A stretch of 64,000 nt of DNA from Dryas octopetala (GCA_963921425.1 OY992837.1:13861896-13925895), one strand, 5' to 3'. Shown: positions 12,501 through 25,321, numbered from the stretch's first letter. The notes: generated by a model from the letters alone, not told the origin. Program-made: numbers and translations.

Positions 12501-13350
12501 TGTCATGCCCCAAAACCCTAACACATGAGTGCGACACGTACCCGATAGTACAGTACCCAATTTCAATAAAATTCTAATGTCTCAAAATAAATATGATAAA
12601 TCAAGCAAGTCCCTAATTGTCTTAAACAATTCACTAAAAAATATTTAATCTCTAATAAATTTTAGAAAATATCCAAATCTTATTGTCTCCAAAATAATTT
12701 AGAAAAATTTTAGGGTATCACATTCCAGCCAGCTAAAAATAAATCACATCCTTGAGATTTACTAATGACACCCAACACAAGTCAAACTCCATAATTCAAG
12801 CCTAATCAATCAATTTATTCCAACTATATCCTTCAAAATTCTCTTGATCTCATGGTAGTACTAACATCCTAGTCTCAATCTCACAGTTCACCAAACTCCA
12901 ACAAGTTTTTGGATCTTAATTTGGTAAAACTTGCATTTTCCTCAACTTTTTCCAAACAAGAAATTGATGTTTGTAACAAAACTTTTTATCTTTGTAGTCC
13001 CTGAGTAGCAGCTAGGAGATGACAGTTCTTCAAATGATATTTTAAAAACTCAAGAGTTTGAAAAAATAATTTCGAAAACATTTTCCAGAATCTTCGGCTC
13101 TAATACCACTTTTACTGTGGAGCATGACAATGGCATGTACCCTAAGTATCCCGAGAGTACAACACCCAATTTCAAAATTTGACTTCCAAATTTTTTTCAA
13201 TAAAAATCTAATGTCTATAATAAATCAAATAAGTCCTTAATAATCTTAAATAATTCACCAAACATTATTTTAACTTCTAATAATTTTCTTAAAATGTCTA
13301 AAAGTTCTCGTTTTCTCCAAAATAATTTAAAAAGAAATTTTAGAGTCTCA
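12501..13350 (-). mobile_element. Miniature LTR element (TRIM-like), fossil
   Basis: Two diverged direct repeats of about 220-235 bp (12501-12720 and 13116-13350) bracket roughly 400 bp without coding capacity. Next to the right-hand repeat, on the minus strand, is TGGTATTAGAGCC (about 13092-13105), which resembles a primer-binding site for initiator methionine tRNA. Two short LTRs, PBS and no genes is the TRIM layout. The two repeats differ at many positions, so the insertion looks old. Edges are good to a few bases. Confidence 0.6.
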
Positions 13351-13551
13351 AACAAACTCCTTCCCTACCTGTTACAACCACCCACTGGCTAGGAAAGCTT
13401 AATATCGTATTTGTTTCTGCTTATTCGATCGTAATGTATTTTGTTGGGCATATCGGCAGTTTTTGAAGTTGGATGGGATTGGTCCGTTGTGGTGCCTGGA
13501 GTTTTATATTCTAGCGCGAGATTTGGGCCCGATGTGTGCAGATATAAACGG

Positions 13552-13554
<3 letters not shown>

Positions 13555-13627
<73 letters not shown>
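13555..13627. repeat. (GA)n microsatellite
   Basis: An uninterrupted AG/GA dinucleotide tract of about 73 bp. Reading frames that cross it on either strand are artefacts of the repeat. Confidence 0.95.
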
Positions 13628-13629
<2 letters not shown>

Positions 13630-14709
13630 GCAATAGGAAATGTGCCCTCATGCCAATCGAGATTGGATTTTAGGTTGACATTTCGGGCAATTATATTCAT
13701 TAACAAACCCATTATAAATGAATGGATCTCTAGAACTATATAGATGAAAGTATAATGGACCAAAGTGTGTTAGTCGTGAGACCTATATATCTATGTTCAT
13801 AGCTCTTAAACAAGTTCCTAATTAAACATATCATATTGCATTGACTGGAAAATAATGAATTAAAGAGAGAACTGCATCGCTCTTAACCTTGCTCAATTGA
13901 GGAGACAATCAATCTCGGACTGTGCGCGTGAGGACACCAAGGCAAAAGTATGGGTGCCTATCTGCATATAGGTTTACCAAACCGACCCAATTGAATGAGA
14001 ATCTTATATGAAGTAATCAAATGTCAATCAATATCTCAAATGAGAATCGGTCTTTAGACCTAAGACACCAAGACTATATTGTACTTTTGGTCATTATACT
14101 TTGGTAATACTATGAACGTGTGCTAAGGTAACATGATGTGTAGTTCTTGGTATAATCGAAAAGAGTATGAAATTCAAGATATGAGTGAATTTATCACCTT
14201 ACATTAGAGGAAGGATGATGTCCCTTATGCGATTGATCTACTATGAGTCAGCAAGACTTCGAAAAAAGCAAATGATCGAGTGAGATGATAATTGGAAATG
14301 TGTTTCTAATTATTTCTCATAGGACTCTTATGTCGTGATGTATGGTCATAGAATCACATTAGAAGTTTTGAATTCTAAAACACTTCATACCTCGTAAATG
14401 TGATCGGAACATAGCTAGAGAGATATATATAGAAGGACTATATATATTGGATTGGATCTACAAGTGAATAGGTTTCCTAACCTTTATTAAATTTAGGGAG
14501 CTTGTGAGATAGCTAAGTATCACTTAAGGCTTGTAGAAATTCTAAGAATAATTTGGGTCTAAGAAACTCACTCTCACTGGGAAAGTTAAACGATGTTTAA
14601 TTATTCTATTGCCAAATTAAATGGAACTCAAAGGGTCACGCCATATAGCAGGTTAATGTAGTGGATTGGAGAAGGAAGAACGATTAATTAAATAGTTCAT
14701 TAATCAAGG
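13628..14709. other. Intergenic; no gene seen
   Basis: Unique-looking sequence with no reading frame over about 60 codons and no recognised motif. Its style suggests decayed repeat sequence, but no terminal repeats or coding domain were found. Confidence 0.35.
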
Positions 14710-14712
14710 TAA

Positions 14713-15133
14713 GGCCTAGTTTGGGATTGTTGTGGAGAACCCAAAAGCTGCTGTGGATGACAATTCTCAATCACCCACAGCAGTTTGGTGTTTGGTAAAA
14801 AAATAAAAAAGGGCTTTGCCCCATAATTCTCAACTCCCCACAGCAAAAATAAAAAGCAAGTTTGTAATTAAGAAAGCATGTTTTTCCAACAGTGAATCAC
14901 AGCAACAATGAAAATTTTATTTTACCGATAATACCCTCATTTTAGTAATTATAAATAGCCACAGCAGTTTTACATTACAATTTACCAAACACCTTCATAT
15001 TGCTTTTTATACTCACAACACTTTTGAAAATATAGTTTACCAAACACTCAACTGTTTTACTTCACATCTGACTTTACTTCACAGCTGCTTTACTTCACAG
15101 TTGTTTTTTCTCACAGCAATCTCAAACTAAGCC
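14713..15133. mobile_element. Tourist-like MITE, copy 1 of a two-copy family
   Basis: The left end GGCCTAGTTTGGGATTG and the right end (CAATCTCAAACTAAGCC) are inverted repeats, flanked by TAA at 14710-14712 and 15134-15136. The inside carries repeated CACAGCAG / TTCACAGCTG words. The same sequence recurs in opposite orientation at 48647-49029, including the CCCAAAAGCTGCTGT block next to one end. About 421 bp, no coding capacity. Confidence 0.8.
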
Positions 15134-15136
15134 TAA

Positions 15137-15959
15137 GTCTTTGACCGAAATTGTTAAAGAAGAATGATTAATTAATCAAGGTTCATTGAGACAACAATAA
15201 TTAACCAATACTTTCTTGTTCCATGAGTAATAAATTAATAATTAATTAATTACTTGATTAGTGCAAGAGCGATTTATTAAAAACTAATTAAATCCACTTA
15301 GCACATAATGAGAAAGATCTTTGATTAAGTCAAAGACCAGGTCTACTAAGCAAATAAAAGAAAGTAAGGAAAAAAATGGAAAAAGGTGGAAAAAAATCTT
15401 TCACTAAAAATTTGGGACAAAATAATAATTTGAGTTTCCTATTTCAATTAGGATTAATATTAGTTTCCTATAGGAGTTTCTCTTATTTATTCCTTGTAGG
15501 AAATTAGGAATATGATTAGAATTAATATCTTTTATTAAATAGGATTTCCCTTTTATGCTTTCTTTATTAATTAGGATTTCTATTTATGTTTCCTAGTAGA
15601 GTTTGGATTATAAGCCTATACAAAAGGCCTAGTTGCTATGTATTTGTCAATTTTTTTCATTCTAATAATAAAACCTTGAGATTATTTATCAATTTGGTGG
15701 ATTCTAGTGTTTTTATTTTGGGTTTAAACGCATGTCTACACCTTAGTTCTAGTTTCTCGCTTGCGTAAAAAACAATAAGAGGCGAGAGACCTAATGCAAG
15801 AAAATAGTAAGGTAGTGTACTATATTCAGAAAAAGTAAATAATGTCACCATGGATTATAATTTAATACGTAGTACTCTAATTAATTAACTATAATCTTTA
15901 TAATTTTATATACGTGAATATAAATCAGATAAAGAAACTAATAACTTTTATAAAAAAAT
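15137..15959. other. Intergenic; no gene seen
   Basis: AT-rich. About 15420-15780 repeats the words AATTAGGATT and TTTCCTAGTAG and reads like the leader or LTR of an old retroelement, but neither end nor partner copy can be found here. Short frames of 60-64 codons on both strands are not supported. Confidence 0.3.
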
Positions 15960-15989
15960 AAAAAAGTAACAACTAAAATAAGAAGCAAA

Positions 15990-16490
15990 GATTAGGATTT
16001 CACATGAATTTTCCAACTCAAGGGTTAAATTAAGAAGATAGTTTCAAAGACATACCTCTATCACCAATAGAACTTCGCGGAGTATGAGATGGTAATTATA
16101 AGAGAGATTCGATGTGTAGTAATACAATGCTTAGAAAACCAAGTGGTGCTCTACACGATCTGCTATGATAAATGACATTGATTGAATGAATTAGAGAAAT
16201 AATTACAACTCACAATAAGGATAATATATAGTAGATCAAGAGAACTTATTAAATGACAATATAAGTGTACCCCCAACGAAATTAAAGAGAAGTCATAAGT
16301 GTCGTACTATGTTAATTTGTTTACCTCAAACTTAAAAGAGTTAATTATAATTTAAAAAAGAAAAGGAAAAACAAGAGTTAGAATGTGTTTGTAAATTGTA
16401 ATTAGTTATAAAAAGAGAGACAGGAATTGAAGATGTATAACCAGGGCGCTAGCATTACTTCAAGTGAAGGTGATTCCAATTCTATGCCAT
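15990..16490. repeat. Diverged duplicated segment, copy 1
   Basis: This block matches 17240-17705 in order, with many substitutions and small indels. Shared landmarks are GGATTTCACA, TTTCAAAGACATAC, CCAAGTGGTGCT, TTGATTGAATGAATTA, a TATAAAAA box and GCTAGCNTTNCTTCAAG. On the minus strand a short exon-like stretch ending LREVLLVIE is followed by a donor GTATGT. It could be the remnant of a duplicated minus-strand gene, but I cannot name it. Confidence 0.5.
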
Positions 16491-17239
16491 TTGCGCCCAT
16501 GGTTTTAGCTAATTAATTAAGGGATAAGTATGAGTGAGTGAGATATTGTGTTAAGATTAGGATAAATTTAGGATTCAATTCCTTATATGCAACCACAAAC
16601 AAATTTTATGGCATTTTCAAAAGTGGATTAGAATATTTAATTGCAAACCCAAGTTCATTTCCTGGACATTGATTGATCAAAGAGTATAGGAGGTTATACG
16701 ACATATATTCATTCCTTTTTCGAATAAAATAAATAATAAAACTGTTCAAATTATTTTTTGTTATATAATTATATTTGAAAGAATTGAACTTTAGACATAG
16801 CCTAATCTTAACTCTTACCCCACTCATTTTCACCATTTAAACCAACTCCAAGGGCTTAAACTGTTCAAATTATTTATCCCCAAACAAATTACTACATAAT
16901 TAGATTTATGTGCTAGGAAAAATAAAAGAATTGCTAGAGATTTAAAACACGGAGAATGGGGGACTGACAAGAAAATGAAAAGAAAGAGAACAACGAAGAA
17001 TAGAGTCCATACTAAGGTTACAACTTACAAGGACCGTAGACAGGCACTCGAAATAGGGGTTTTATACATATTCACACAAAAAGAAAAAAAGATACCCTAG
17101 TATCCACATCAATTTTCTTAAAAATAAACAAAAGCAAATATTGAACCGACAAGTAAGAGAAGAAAAATTAAAAATTTATTCACTTTCATGCATGTCTGCA
17201 GATAATAACTAAAGCCTCATTTGATTCAGAAACTAATGA

Positions 17240-17705
17240 TTAAAATAACGTGAGGATTTCACAAAAATTTAACTCAAGTATGAAATTAAGAAGAAAGTTT
17301 CAAGGACGTACTTCTACCACCAATATAACTTCCCAAAGTGTGAGACAGATTCTACAATGTCCAGAAAATCCAAGTGGTGCTTGACTTAAACTATTAAGAT
17401 AAAAGATGTTGATTGAATGAATTACCAAAAAATAATCACAACTCAAAATAAAGATAATACTGAATTCTGAGAAATTAAACTGACATTTTTTAGTATACCC
17501 CTATGAAATCAAAGAGACGTTAATTATAATTGACGAAGTTAATTAGTTACCTCAGTAATAAAACAGAGAGAATTTAGAAGAGCTGTAATGCGTTTGTGTT
17601 GGCTGTATAGAAATATGAGTTGTGTTGGCTATAAAAATAGAGAAAGGAAAGATGTACAAGGAGCTAGCTTGCCTTTACTTCAAGAGAAGGCGATTCTATT
17701 ACTCT
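17240..17705. repeat. Diverged duplicated segment, copy 2
   Basis: Partner of 15990-16490, offset about 1.2-1.25 kb. The minus-strand exon-like end here reads TLWEVILVVE before GTACGT, conserving both residues and donor with copy 1. That hints at former coding constraint, though no longer frame survives. Confidence 0.5.
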
Positions 17706-17769
17706 ATATCATTAAAGTGGATAAGAATATTTAAAAGAAAACCTTGACATTGAGCTAAAGAATTTAGAA

Positions 17770-18855
17770 GGATCCATGTCCATGATATTTCTTTTGTCAG
17801 ATACAAAAAAGATAAAAAATTTCATATTCCTTATCCCCAAAAATATTAAAAATACGTGCTACTTATACATATTCACACACAATAAATAAATATCTAAAAA
17901 ACTGCTAAGTATGAAGTATCCATAATTTTATTAGTGAAATGGGATGGTATCCACAGAAATTTTGTTGAAACTAACAAAAAACTAATTCTAAACAGACGAG
18001 TAAATAAATGAAATTTGAAATTTAGTCATTTTCATGGCCACAGCTAAGGCCTTGGGTTTTGAACAAAATTTCTTCCTTCTTTCATCTATGGTATTTATAT
18101 AGATATCATAGATGAACACAGAAAATTATATCCAGATCGAATAAATACCAAACTGACAAATTTTTTCTTAATTAGTCACCCAAATTGCTCCTGCCTCTTA
18201 ATTGAAAGCAATTAAGTTTTCAAAATCCTTATTAATTTACTTAAAAGTAACTGATTTCTCAAAAAAAATAATTAAAAAAAAAACGTAAATGATTTTCCCT
18301 ATTTCCGTTGGAATAGAGATACCTAGAGTTAGTGGACTTTTATTAATTAATTTATTTTTAGAATGCATGGTGCTTGAAATAATTTGGATTTTAAAATGTT
18401 TTCTTTTTTGATTTGAAAGGATTTGAAAAATAAGGTGTTGTGATTAGCGCACCCAAGTGATGAGAATAGGTGCATTAATGAGTTACGATTAAGATGAATT
18501 CAAGATTCAATTTTCTCTGATGGAAAAAAAAAATTGAAAAAAGTTGGTTACTAGTTTTTTCTGCAAAAAAAAAAAAATTAAAAAAATTGTTGGTTATCAA
18601 TTGTATGGTACAAGACTACATGCTTAAGATTCTAACGAACGATTGTGGAGGAGGAGAACAAAGAATAAAAAGCAATCTCATCGACCTCCTTAAGGAGGAA
18701 GGCTGGTAGGAGTATAATTGAGTGGTCCTTTATAACAAGGAAAACAAAAGTGAAGGTTCAAAAGAGAATGCATGCATTGTCCTCTTTAACAAGGAAAAAG
18801 AAAAGTGAAAGAGGTACTAGGTACAACATGCATGACTCAATTACCTGGACCAGAC
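17770..18855. other. Intergenic; no gene seen
   Basis: AT-rich sequence with A and T runs and no supported gene, RNA gene or terminal repeats. Confidence 0.4.
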
Positions 18856-19130
18856 TGTTAGATAATATTTGTAAATGGGCCTAAATTAACCTTGTGTTAC
18901 TAGGTTTCTCTTGTATTGTTTCTTGTGCCCTAATTAAGCCTTTGGGCTCTTATGTACTTGTATATATATTTTTTATGTTAATGAGAAGATCATCAAGTTA
19001 ACCTAAACTCACATGGTATCAGATTAGCCTAGGTATTCCCCCCCCCCCCCCCCCTTCTCCTAAACCCTAGCTTTTTTGTCTCGGGGTCTCTCCTCTTGCT
19101 CCACCATGTGTACCGCCGACTTTACATGAA
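18856..19130 (+). mobile_element. Copia-type LTR plus leader, fossil fragment
   Basis: A short LTR-like block begins TGTTAGATAA (18856) and ends CTCACA (19013). It is followed at once by TGGTATCAGATTAG, the usual Copia primer-binding site, and then a poly-C tract (19038-19054) and a short leader. No gag or pol follows in register, so this is a broken remnant with only its 5' end left. Confidence 0.6.
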
Positions 19131-20889
19131 ACCCCCCGATATAAAGATTTAATGAGAATAACTCAGTAAATAGGCAAATTAAGTGTGCAAATTAATAAAC
19201 CAGGAAAAAATGATACAACATGTACAAATTTATTACAGTATTTAGAAGAACAATGCTCGACTCCTTTCTTTGAAGGAGCCATCCTTCTCTTGTGATTAGT
19301 ACGTACACCCACAACTACAAATACATATCCTTTTTTGTCTTTTCATCCACTAATTCAAAATTAATGCATACAGAAATATGAGTGTTGTTATATACACACC
19401 TCTAATCCTCTCACTAGTACACACCCCTTTCTCATGACACACCCCTTTATCTTTTTAAATTGTAAAATTTCTCACAGCACACCTCTCACTTTACCAAACT
19501 ACCCCTATTAATTTCAAACTAAATCCAAAAACCAAAGCTTCTCACTACACACCCACACCCTAAACACCCACCCTACACACCCCAACTATCATTTTCCACA
19601 AAACAAACGTGAATCACCAACCACCATAGAACGAAGGAGTCGGAGCCGGAGCCGCCGCTGTCAACACCTCTGATCCACATTACCGAAGTCGAAATTGCCG
19701 CTGGAGCTACTCCATCCTTGTTGCTATCCATAGCCATTATTTCTAATTGGAGGTATGCCTTAATTTCAAATGTAGATATAAGGTTTTACTATCTAATTTC
19801 AATTGTTTAGTTCATTAGAAACATTTTTTTTTATGTTTGAGATAGACTTGGACTGTGGATATTTAGGGTTTTGGACTGAATTTTCAAGTTGGAGGAGATG
19901 TTTTAGCATGTTGTTCGGCATTGGTCAGCCAAATATCTTATGAGTATTTGGTGTCCAGCTTCCGAATGCCCATATCATTTTCGATAGGACTCGGCCTCAC
20001 AAAAAATGGTGCAGTTTTTTAGAAAAAGTAGTTCTATGGCTAACCTCTGAACCTCTTTAATTGGTTCAGTGGCAGACCTCCGAACCCTTTCGAACCCCTT
20101 ATCTGCTGAACAAAAATGTGGAGTTTTTTTCACGGCCACAACCACTACCACTACCACAAACACACACAAACACATGTCATTTGTTTAAAAAAAACTCACA
20201 TTTTTCAGGTATACATATATTGTGTATTTTTATTCCATAAACATGTCAAAAAGGGCATAAAACGAACATAAAATAGAAAATTTCAAGTATTTGGAGTCAA
20301 AAATTCTAATTTTAACAGTAATAAATCATTTCCATTGTCCAATAGTAACTATCGACAGAGCATACCCAGATTGCGCGATAGACAAATTTTGGCCTCCATA
20401 CTTCTAGATCGGATGTCGACAAACTTAGATTTGGAGGTCGTCGGCCTCCTTCAAGGCTCCGGTGATGGGATATGGTGAAGAGAAGAGAGAGAGAATTAGA
20501 CAGAGAGATAAAGAGATCGTCGGAAGATGAGAGAGAGCAGATGATGAGAGAGAGCAAAGAAAGAGATCAGAGAGAGGTAGGGGAAGATCGGGGAGGGAGC
20601 TAGAGAGACAAAAACCTATTGTTTAAAAGGTGAGTTTAAAACTAATTAGGTGGACCTATTTTTTCATTTAAGTAAAGTAGGTGTGTTAGCTTATCATTAA
20701 GAGTCTAAATTATTAAGAGTCCAAAAGTTGACTTTATAATCATTATCTGTAATTTTTTAGCTAGAAAAGAATTTGGTTTTCTTTCCATCATCTTCTTCCA
20801 GTTTGTTCTCTCTCTGTCTCTCTCGCTCCCTATGTCTCTCTATCTCTCTATCTTGGTTTTCTTTGCATGTTGGAGATACTCGAAAATTG
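19131..20889. other. Non-coding; possible degenerate TIR element
   Basis: Between about 19381 and 20700 the ends carry related ACACACC / GGTGTGT words in inverted orientation, and the inside has TTCGG...CCGAA motifs like those in other MITEs of this window plus GA-rich sequence. No target duplication was found and the boundaries are guesses. Frames of 66-81 codons on the minus strand have no family resemblance. Confidence 0.3.
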
Positions 20890-20891
20890 TC

Positions 20892-21622
20892 TTAGAGCCT
20901 TTTTCCATGGAGAGAAGTTGAAAGTGAAGATTGGTAGAGTGGCAACAAAAATTTGAGAAAAGTGTTGACAAAGGCACTCCCAAATTGTACGAGAAGAAGT
21001 CTTTCCAACGGTAAGAGAAAGGACCGATTTAAAAAGAGTCGAGGTGAGATAGATGCAAACAAGCTGATTCGCTTAATAACAAGTAAGATAAGCAGGGTTA
21101 GGGCGTGCAGGGCCGGTGGAGTTGGCGGGTAGCTCAGCTGGAGGGGTGATAGAAGGCCCATCAACATAACGAAAAAGATTTTGACCAATAAGAAACGGCT
21201 TCCTCTAACTTTCCCAAAGCAAGTAATTGGACTCATTTGGTTTGAGGAAATTTGCGACGTTGGGACTAGGAAAAGAAGAACTGGTGGAAGAAGAATGGTT
21301 GGAGCTGGAGGCGCTGGTGGTGTCGGGGTCCATAACATCAGCATGGAGGAGGGAGAAGGAGAGTGGTTCGACTAGAGTTAGGGGGGAGAGAATAAAGAAA
21401 GAAGAGAAAACCCACTAGTTCGTGATAACTTCTAATACCATGTAGAAATAGATAAATTGATAATCTGATTATGTGAGTTGAATACATATATACAGCCCTA
21501 TACTTAACATGCAAGCAATAGAACACTTGAAGTACAAGAATACAAGTCTATATGAACAAGCAAACTATCCTAACCCTAGCAGAATACGGAAGCCTTATGG
21601 AGGTAGGACTCCTTCTCTAACA
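20892..21622 (-). mobile_element. Copia element 5' part (LTR, PBS, gag start), fossil
   Basis: On the minus strand an LTR runs from TGTTAGAGAAGG (21622) to TTTCTACA (21441), about 182 bp. The primer-binding site TGGTATTAGAAG follows, then roughly 500 bp resembling the start of Copia gag (a GKTSSRTIWECLCQHFS-type stretch). Only the 5' part is present and it is broken. The CACTA element lies about 100 bp beyond its outer end. Confidence 0.65.
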
Positions 21623-21737
21623 CACACACTCTCTCTCTAAGAGTTCCCTCCCCCTTCCCAGTGGAAGCCCATGATTGTAGAATCAAAGAAAATATTGATT
21701 TCCATCAAAATCGACGACGACACACTACAAGAAAAAA

Positions 21738-22277
21738 GGGTTTGGGAGAGGAACGAAATTCGTCGCCCAAAGTAGAGTTTCGTCGCCCAAACGTTTGGGC
21801 GACGAAATGCGTTCGTCGAGCGTTTGGACGCCCAAAATGTGACGCCCAAGAGTTTGGGCGACGAACTTCTAAATTTCGTCGCCCAAAGACACCTGGGGCA
21901 ACGGATTTTTTTCGTCTCCTAACACATAAAATTCGTCGCCCAAAGCATGTTTAGGCGACGAACAAATTTCGTCGCCCAAAGAGGGTTTGGGCGACGAACA
22001 CACTTATTCCTCGCCCAAAGCATGTTTGGGCGACGAAATTATCCGTCGCCTAAACAAGATTTGGGAGAGGAATAACTAATTTCCTCACTGGAACGTGCTT
22101 TGGGCAACGGAATGTTTCGTCGCCCAAATAGGGTTTGGGCGACGAACACCCTTGTTCGTCGCCCAAAGCATGTTTAGGCGACGAAAAATTCCGTCGCCCA
22201 AACATGCTTTGGGCGAGGAATAGCTTTGTTCGTCGCCCAAACACCCTTTGGGCGACGAAAAATTCCGTCGCCCAAAC
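21738..22277. repeat. CACTA left subterminal repeat array
   Basis: About twenty copies of the word TTTGGGCGACGAA and its complement, in alternating orientation so that adjacent copies form short hairpins. Variants with GGGCGAGG are interspersed. Known En/Spm elements bind TNPA at such subterminal arrays. Binding here is inferred. Confidence 0.85.
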
Positions 22278-22442
22278 ATTTTTTTTTTAAAAAAAAAATT
22301 GTTTTTTTTATTTAAATTATATATTTAAATTTAATATTTAAAAAAAATTCTTTATTCAAAAACTATATAAAACAAAATTCATAAATTTATATATCAAAAT
22401 ATCCATACAAAGTAGTAATTAACCCTAATATATATAGTCAAT

Positions 22443-23963
22443 CTATTCTAAACTAGTAGCATCGTCATCATTCATATCTGACGGAGGTTGATGAGAAGAT
22501 GGTGGCGGGACAAACCCAGGTATCGCCTTGGTCAATGCAGCATACAACGCCTCCTTCTCCGCTCTCTCAGCTCGTAAGTCCTCTTGCAACTTCTTCACTT
22601 GAGCGGACAACCCTGCGACGACTGCAGATGGCTGAGACGAAGATGAAGACGAAGACGAGGATCGAACATCACGAATCCGCCCATATCCCATGCCGCGTAT
22701 TTCCTTACCGGGCCTAACACCCAGTGAGTCTATCATAATACGAAGTCCGACATCGGGATCGGGTACTGGAATCGACTCCAACGGAGTACCCGGAGGGTGC
22801 TGCTCGGCCAAGCTCTCCAAATATATTCTCGAGTTGGCCACCATCTCATCCTTCAAAATGTTATATATACAAGTAACCAATTAGAAAAATAAATATAAAA
22901 AATTGTGAAAAAAATTAAAATATAAAAAACTAACATGTTTTGCCTTGGCCGCATCACAACCGGGATGAACATAGATATCTCCGAAAGTATCTATCTCCGG
23001 GAATTGCGACCCACGCTGAAAAAGAAAATAATTTTGTCAAAGACCCAACCAATATTAAAGAATATATATGTATTAAATTAAATAATGACGTACCCGACGT
23101 CGCGACTCCACTCGATATGAGATGGGCGTCGGACCACTATGATGGTTAAACGGCTTCCCTTTCCGATTTCTGGAGTTGGCGACCGACTTCTTCTGTTAAA
23201 TATTAAGCAAATTATAAATATGTTAGTGTATGTATACAATAATAGAATAACAAAACAATAATCGATTTTTTAAAGTCTTAAGATGATAAAACGTACCAAA
23301 AACGACGGACTCATGAAATGATCGCACAAAAAACGCCACTGGTCAGACCGCTCTACCAACTCCATAGGGGGGTTCGCCAATGCCTCAACTGCCGACGAAA
23401 ATCCCTTGAAATGCACGTGTAGTTCGTGCTTCCACTGCCTGTAGGACTTGATGAGTAAATCTGTCATGTACGTGACAGTGAGGGGATCATCCATCTGAAT
23501 GTCAAAGTTAACCTGAAAAAAATATTAGATTGTTATGAATGATCAAATTTATCATTTTGAATTAATTATTGAGCTATATACTCACTGAGATGGAGCGGAT
23601 CACTTTGTGTTGAATCTCTGCCGGCAATTTTTTCCAAGTGGTTGCAACCATGGCGCACTCGGCACGAATAATAGCCCCCACATCATGCGAGAACAAACTG
23701 TCAACGTTAGGATCTAACGGTCGTCGGCCGTTTTGCACACACATGACTGGAATCCGCGCCCCAGTACTGCGCACGATCCGAGAGGACTTCAACCCACTAC
23801 ATGGTCCCCTCGTCGCAGTGGATGACGTGGCAGTAGATGAAGCGGAAGCGGAAGCGGAAGCGGTGACCTGACTAGAGCGGTGAGATCGACGGGCCCTCCG
23901 TGGCATAGAGGGGCTCCCAGTACTCGAGGATGGCTGAACTACATCATTGGGAGCTGACTCCAT
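22443..23963 (-). CDS. TNPA-like CACTA protein (plant transposase Transposase_24 type)
   Basis: Five exons fit GT-AG borders, every one a multiple of three and phase 0: 23963-23586, 23512-23297, 23192-23094, 23015-22935 and 22850-22443, giving 393 aa. The first 90 residues are low complexity (Ser/Ala/Thr and Arg rich). The middle (WKKLPAEIQHKVIRSIS, QWRFLCDHFMSPSFL, KKSVANSRNRKGKPFNHHSG) and the DIYVHPGCDAAKAKH and DEMVANSRIYLESL blocks match the Ptta/En/Spm plant transposase family. The end has a Ser run and a coiled-coil-like VKKLQEDLRAERAEKEAL. The family binds subterminal repeats and assists transposition in the nucleus. Upstream minus-strand sequence shows possible 5' leader exons (donors near 24920 and 24610). 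No interruption is seen, so the gene looks usable. Splice sites are by inspection. Confidence 0.82.
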
Positions 23964-24932
23964 CGCCTTTCACCTTATAACTAAATTATATTTCTCAAAC
24001 TAATTAATCTACATTTTGTAATTAAACTAAATTTTATATTTAAAAACTAACAAACTAACTAATCCACATCACATGAACCGCTAACCACAACACATAATTG
24101 TGCACTCCCAAACTGTCCATGGGTAATTTGGACAATTCAAGAATCATATTGGAACGCAGTCACGCCCAGCGCCCATGCGCGCGTCCAATAGATTCTCGAA
24201 CGGGTCTAAGGTGAATTTAAATTTAGTGTACAAAGTTATCCACTGATAACTTCGCACGACTAGTTAAATGTACAAAGTTATCGATTGATAACTTCGCACA
24301 AGCGCTTCGTGCCACATGACCTCACCCAGTACTCGAGGAGTGCTAGACTACGTCATCAGAAATTTTGCAATTACAACTAAACTAAATGTAACATACAAAC
24401 TAAACTATAATTAATCTAACAATATACATATAAGCATACAAACAAACTATTAAATTTTAGCATATAAAAACATACAAATTAATTAATCAATTTTGTAATT
24501 AATTTTAACATACAAACTAATTCACTCAAAAATTTAATACAATTATATATGAAACATTAAATACTAAATCATACAAAAACTTAACTAAAAGATAGATTAA
24601 ACACATACCTCACCAAAAATGCAATTATCCTTCACAACAAATGCAACACTATCCTTCCTTCACCAAAAAAAGAAATCATTGTCAAATATGAGCCCAACAT
24701 CAATCTAAATTCAGATTTCACAACCAAACCACTAAATTAAAAAAACCCACAACATTAACTAATTACCACTAAAATCAGAAATTTCACAACCAATTTATGC
24801 AAAATCCACAACAAGTACAAAATCCACAATATTAGAAAACATAAAAAACAGAAAATACCATAAAAAACAGAAAATACAAAAAAAAACCCAGAAAATACCA
24901 TAAATTCAAAAAAAAAAAATACCTGTTTCGGC

Positions 24933-25225
24933 TTGGAGAGGGGGTTTTGGGTGAGCTGGTTTCGGCTGGGGAGGGGGATGCGTTTCGGTGGGGGTGAGTT
25001 TTCGGGGGAGGGTGGGTATTCGGGTGGGGGGTGGGTATTCGGGGGGGGGGGGGGTGGGTTTTCGGGGGGGTGGGTTTCGGCGAGGGTGGATTTTCAGGGG
25101 AGGGGGGGTGGGTCTCCGATGGGGGGGGTGGGTTGCCGATGGGGGGGGGGTTTTGGGTTTCGGGGAAGGAGGGAGGAGGAGGAGGAGGCGGAGGGAGGAG
25201 GAGAAGGAGGAGGAGGAGGGAGTGA
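24933..25225. repeat. G-rich low-complexity tract
   Basis: Runs of three to fourteen G separated by short spacers (24940-25160), then GGA/GAG repeats (25165-25225). On the minus strand it is a C/CT-rich tract, likely the 5' untranslated leader of the TNPA-like gene. Plus-strand frames here are Gly/Arg translation artefacts. Confidence 0.7.
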
Positions 25226-25321
25226 GAGCTGAGGGAAGGAAGAGGGTGCGGCGCTGCGAGGGTGAGACACTGAGTGAGCGAGAGTGACTGAAGTGAACCC
25301 AGAAATGGGTATTAACTTAAA

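Noticed and set aside
13389-13763. Frames of 100-124 codons on both strands
   Set aside because: They are translations of a (GA)n/(CT)n microsatellite.
21637-22279. Short frames rich in RRP and GDE words
   Set aside because: Products of the CACTA subterminal motif array, repeated in both orientations.
24933-25287. Three overlapping Gly/Arg/Glu-rich frames
   Set aside because: Artefacts of a G-run and GGA-repeat tract; the real gene nearby is on the other strand.
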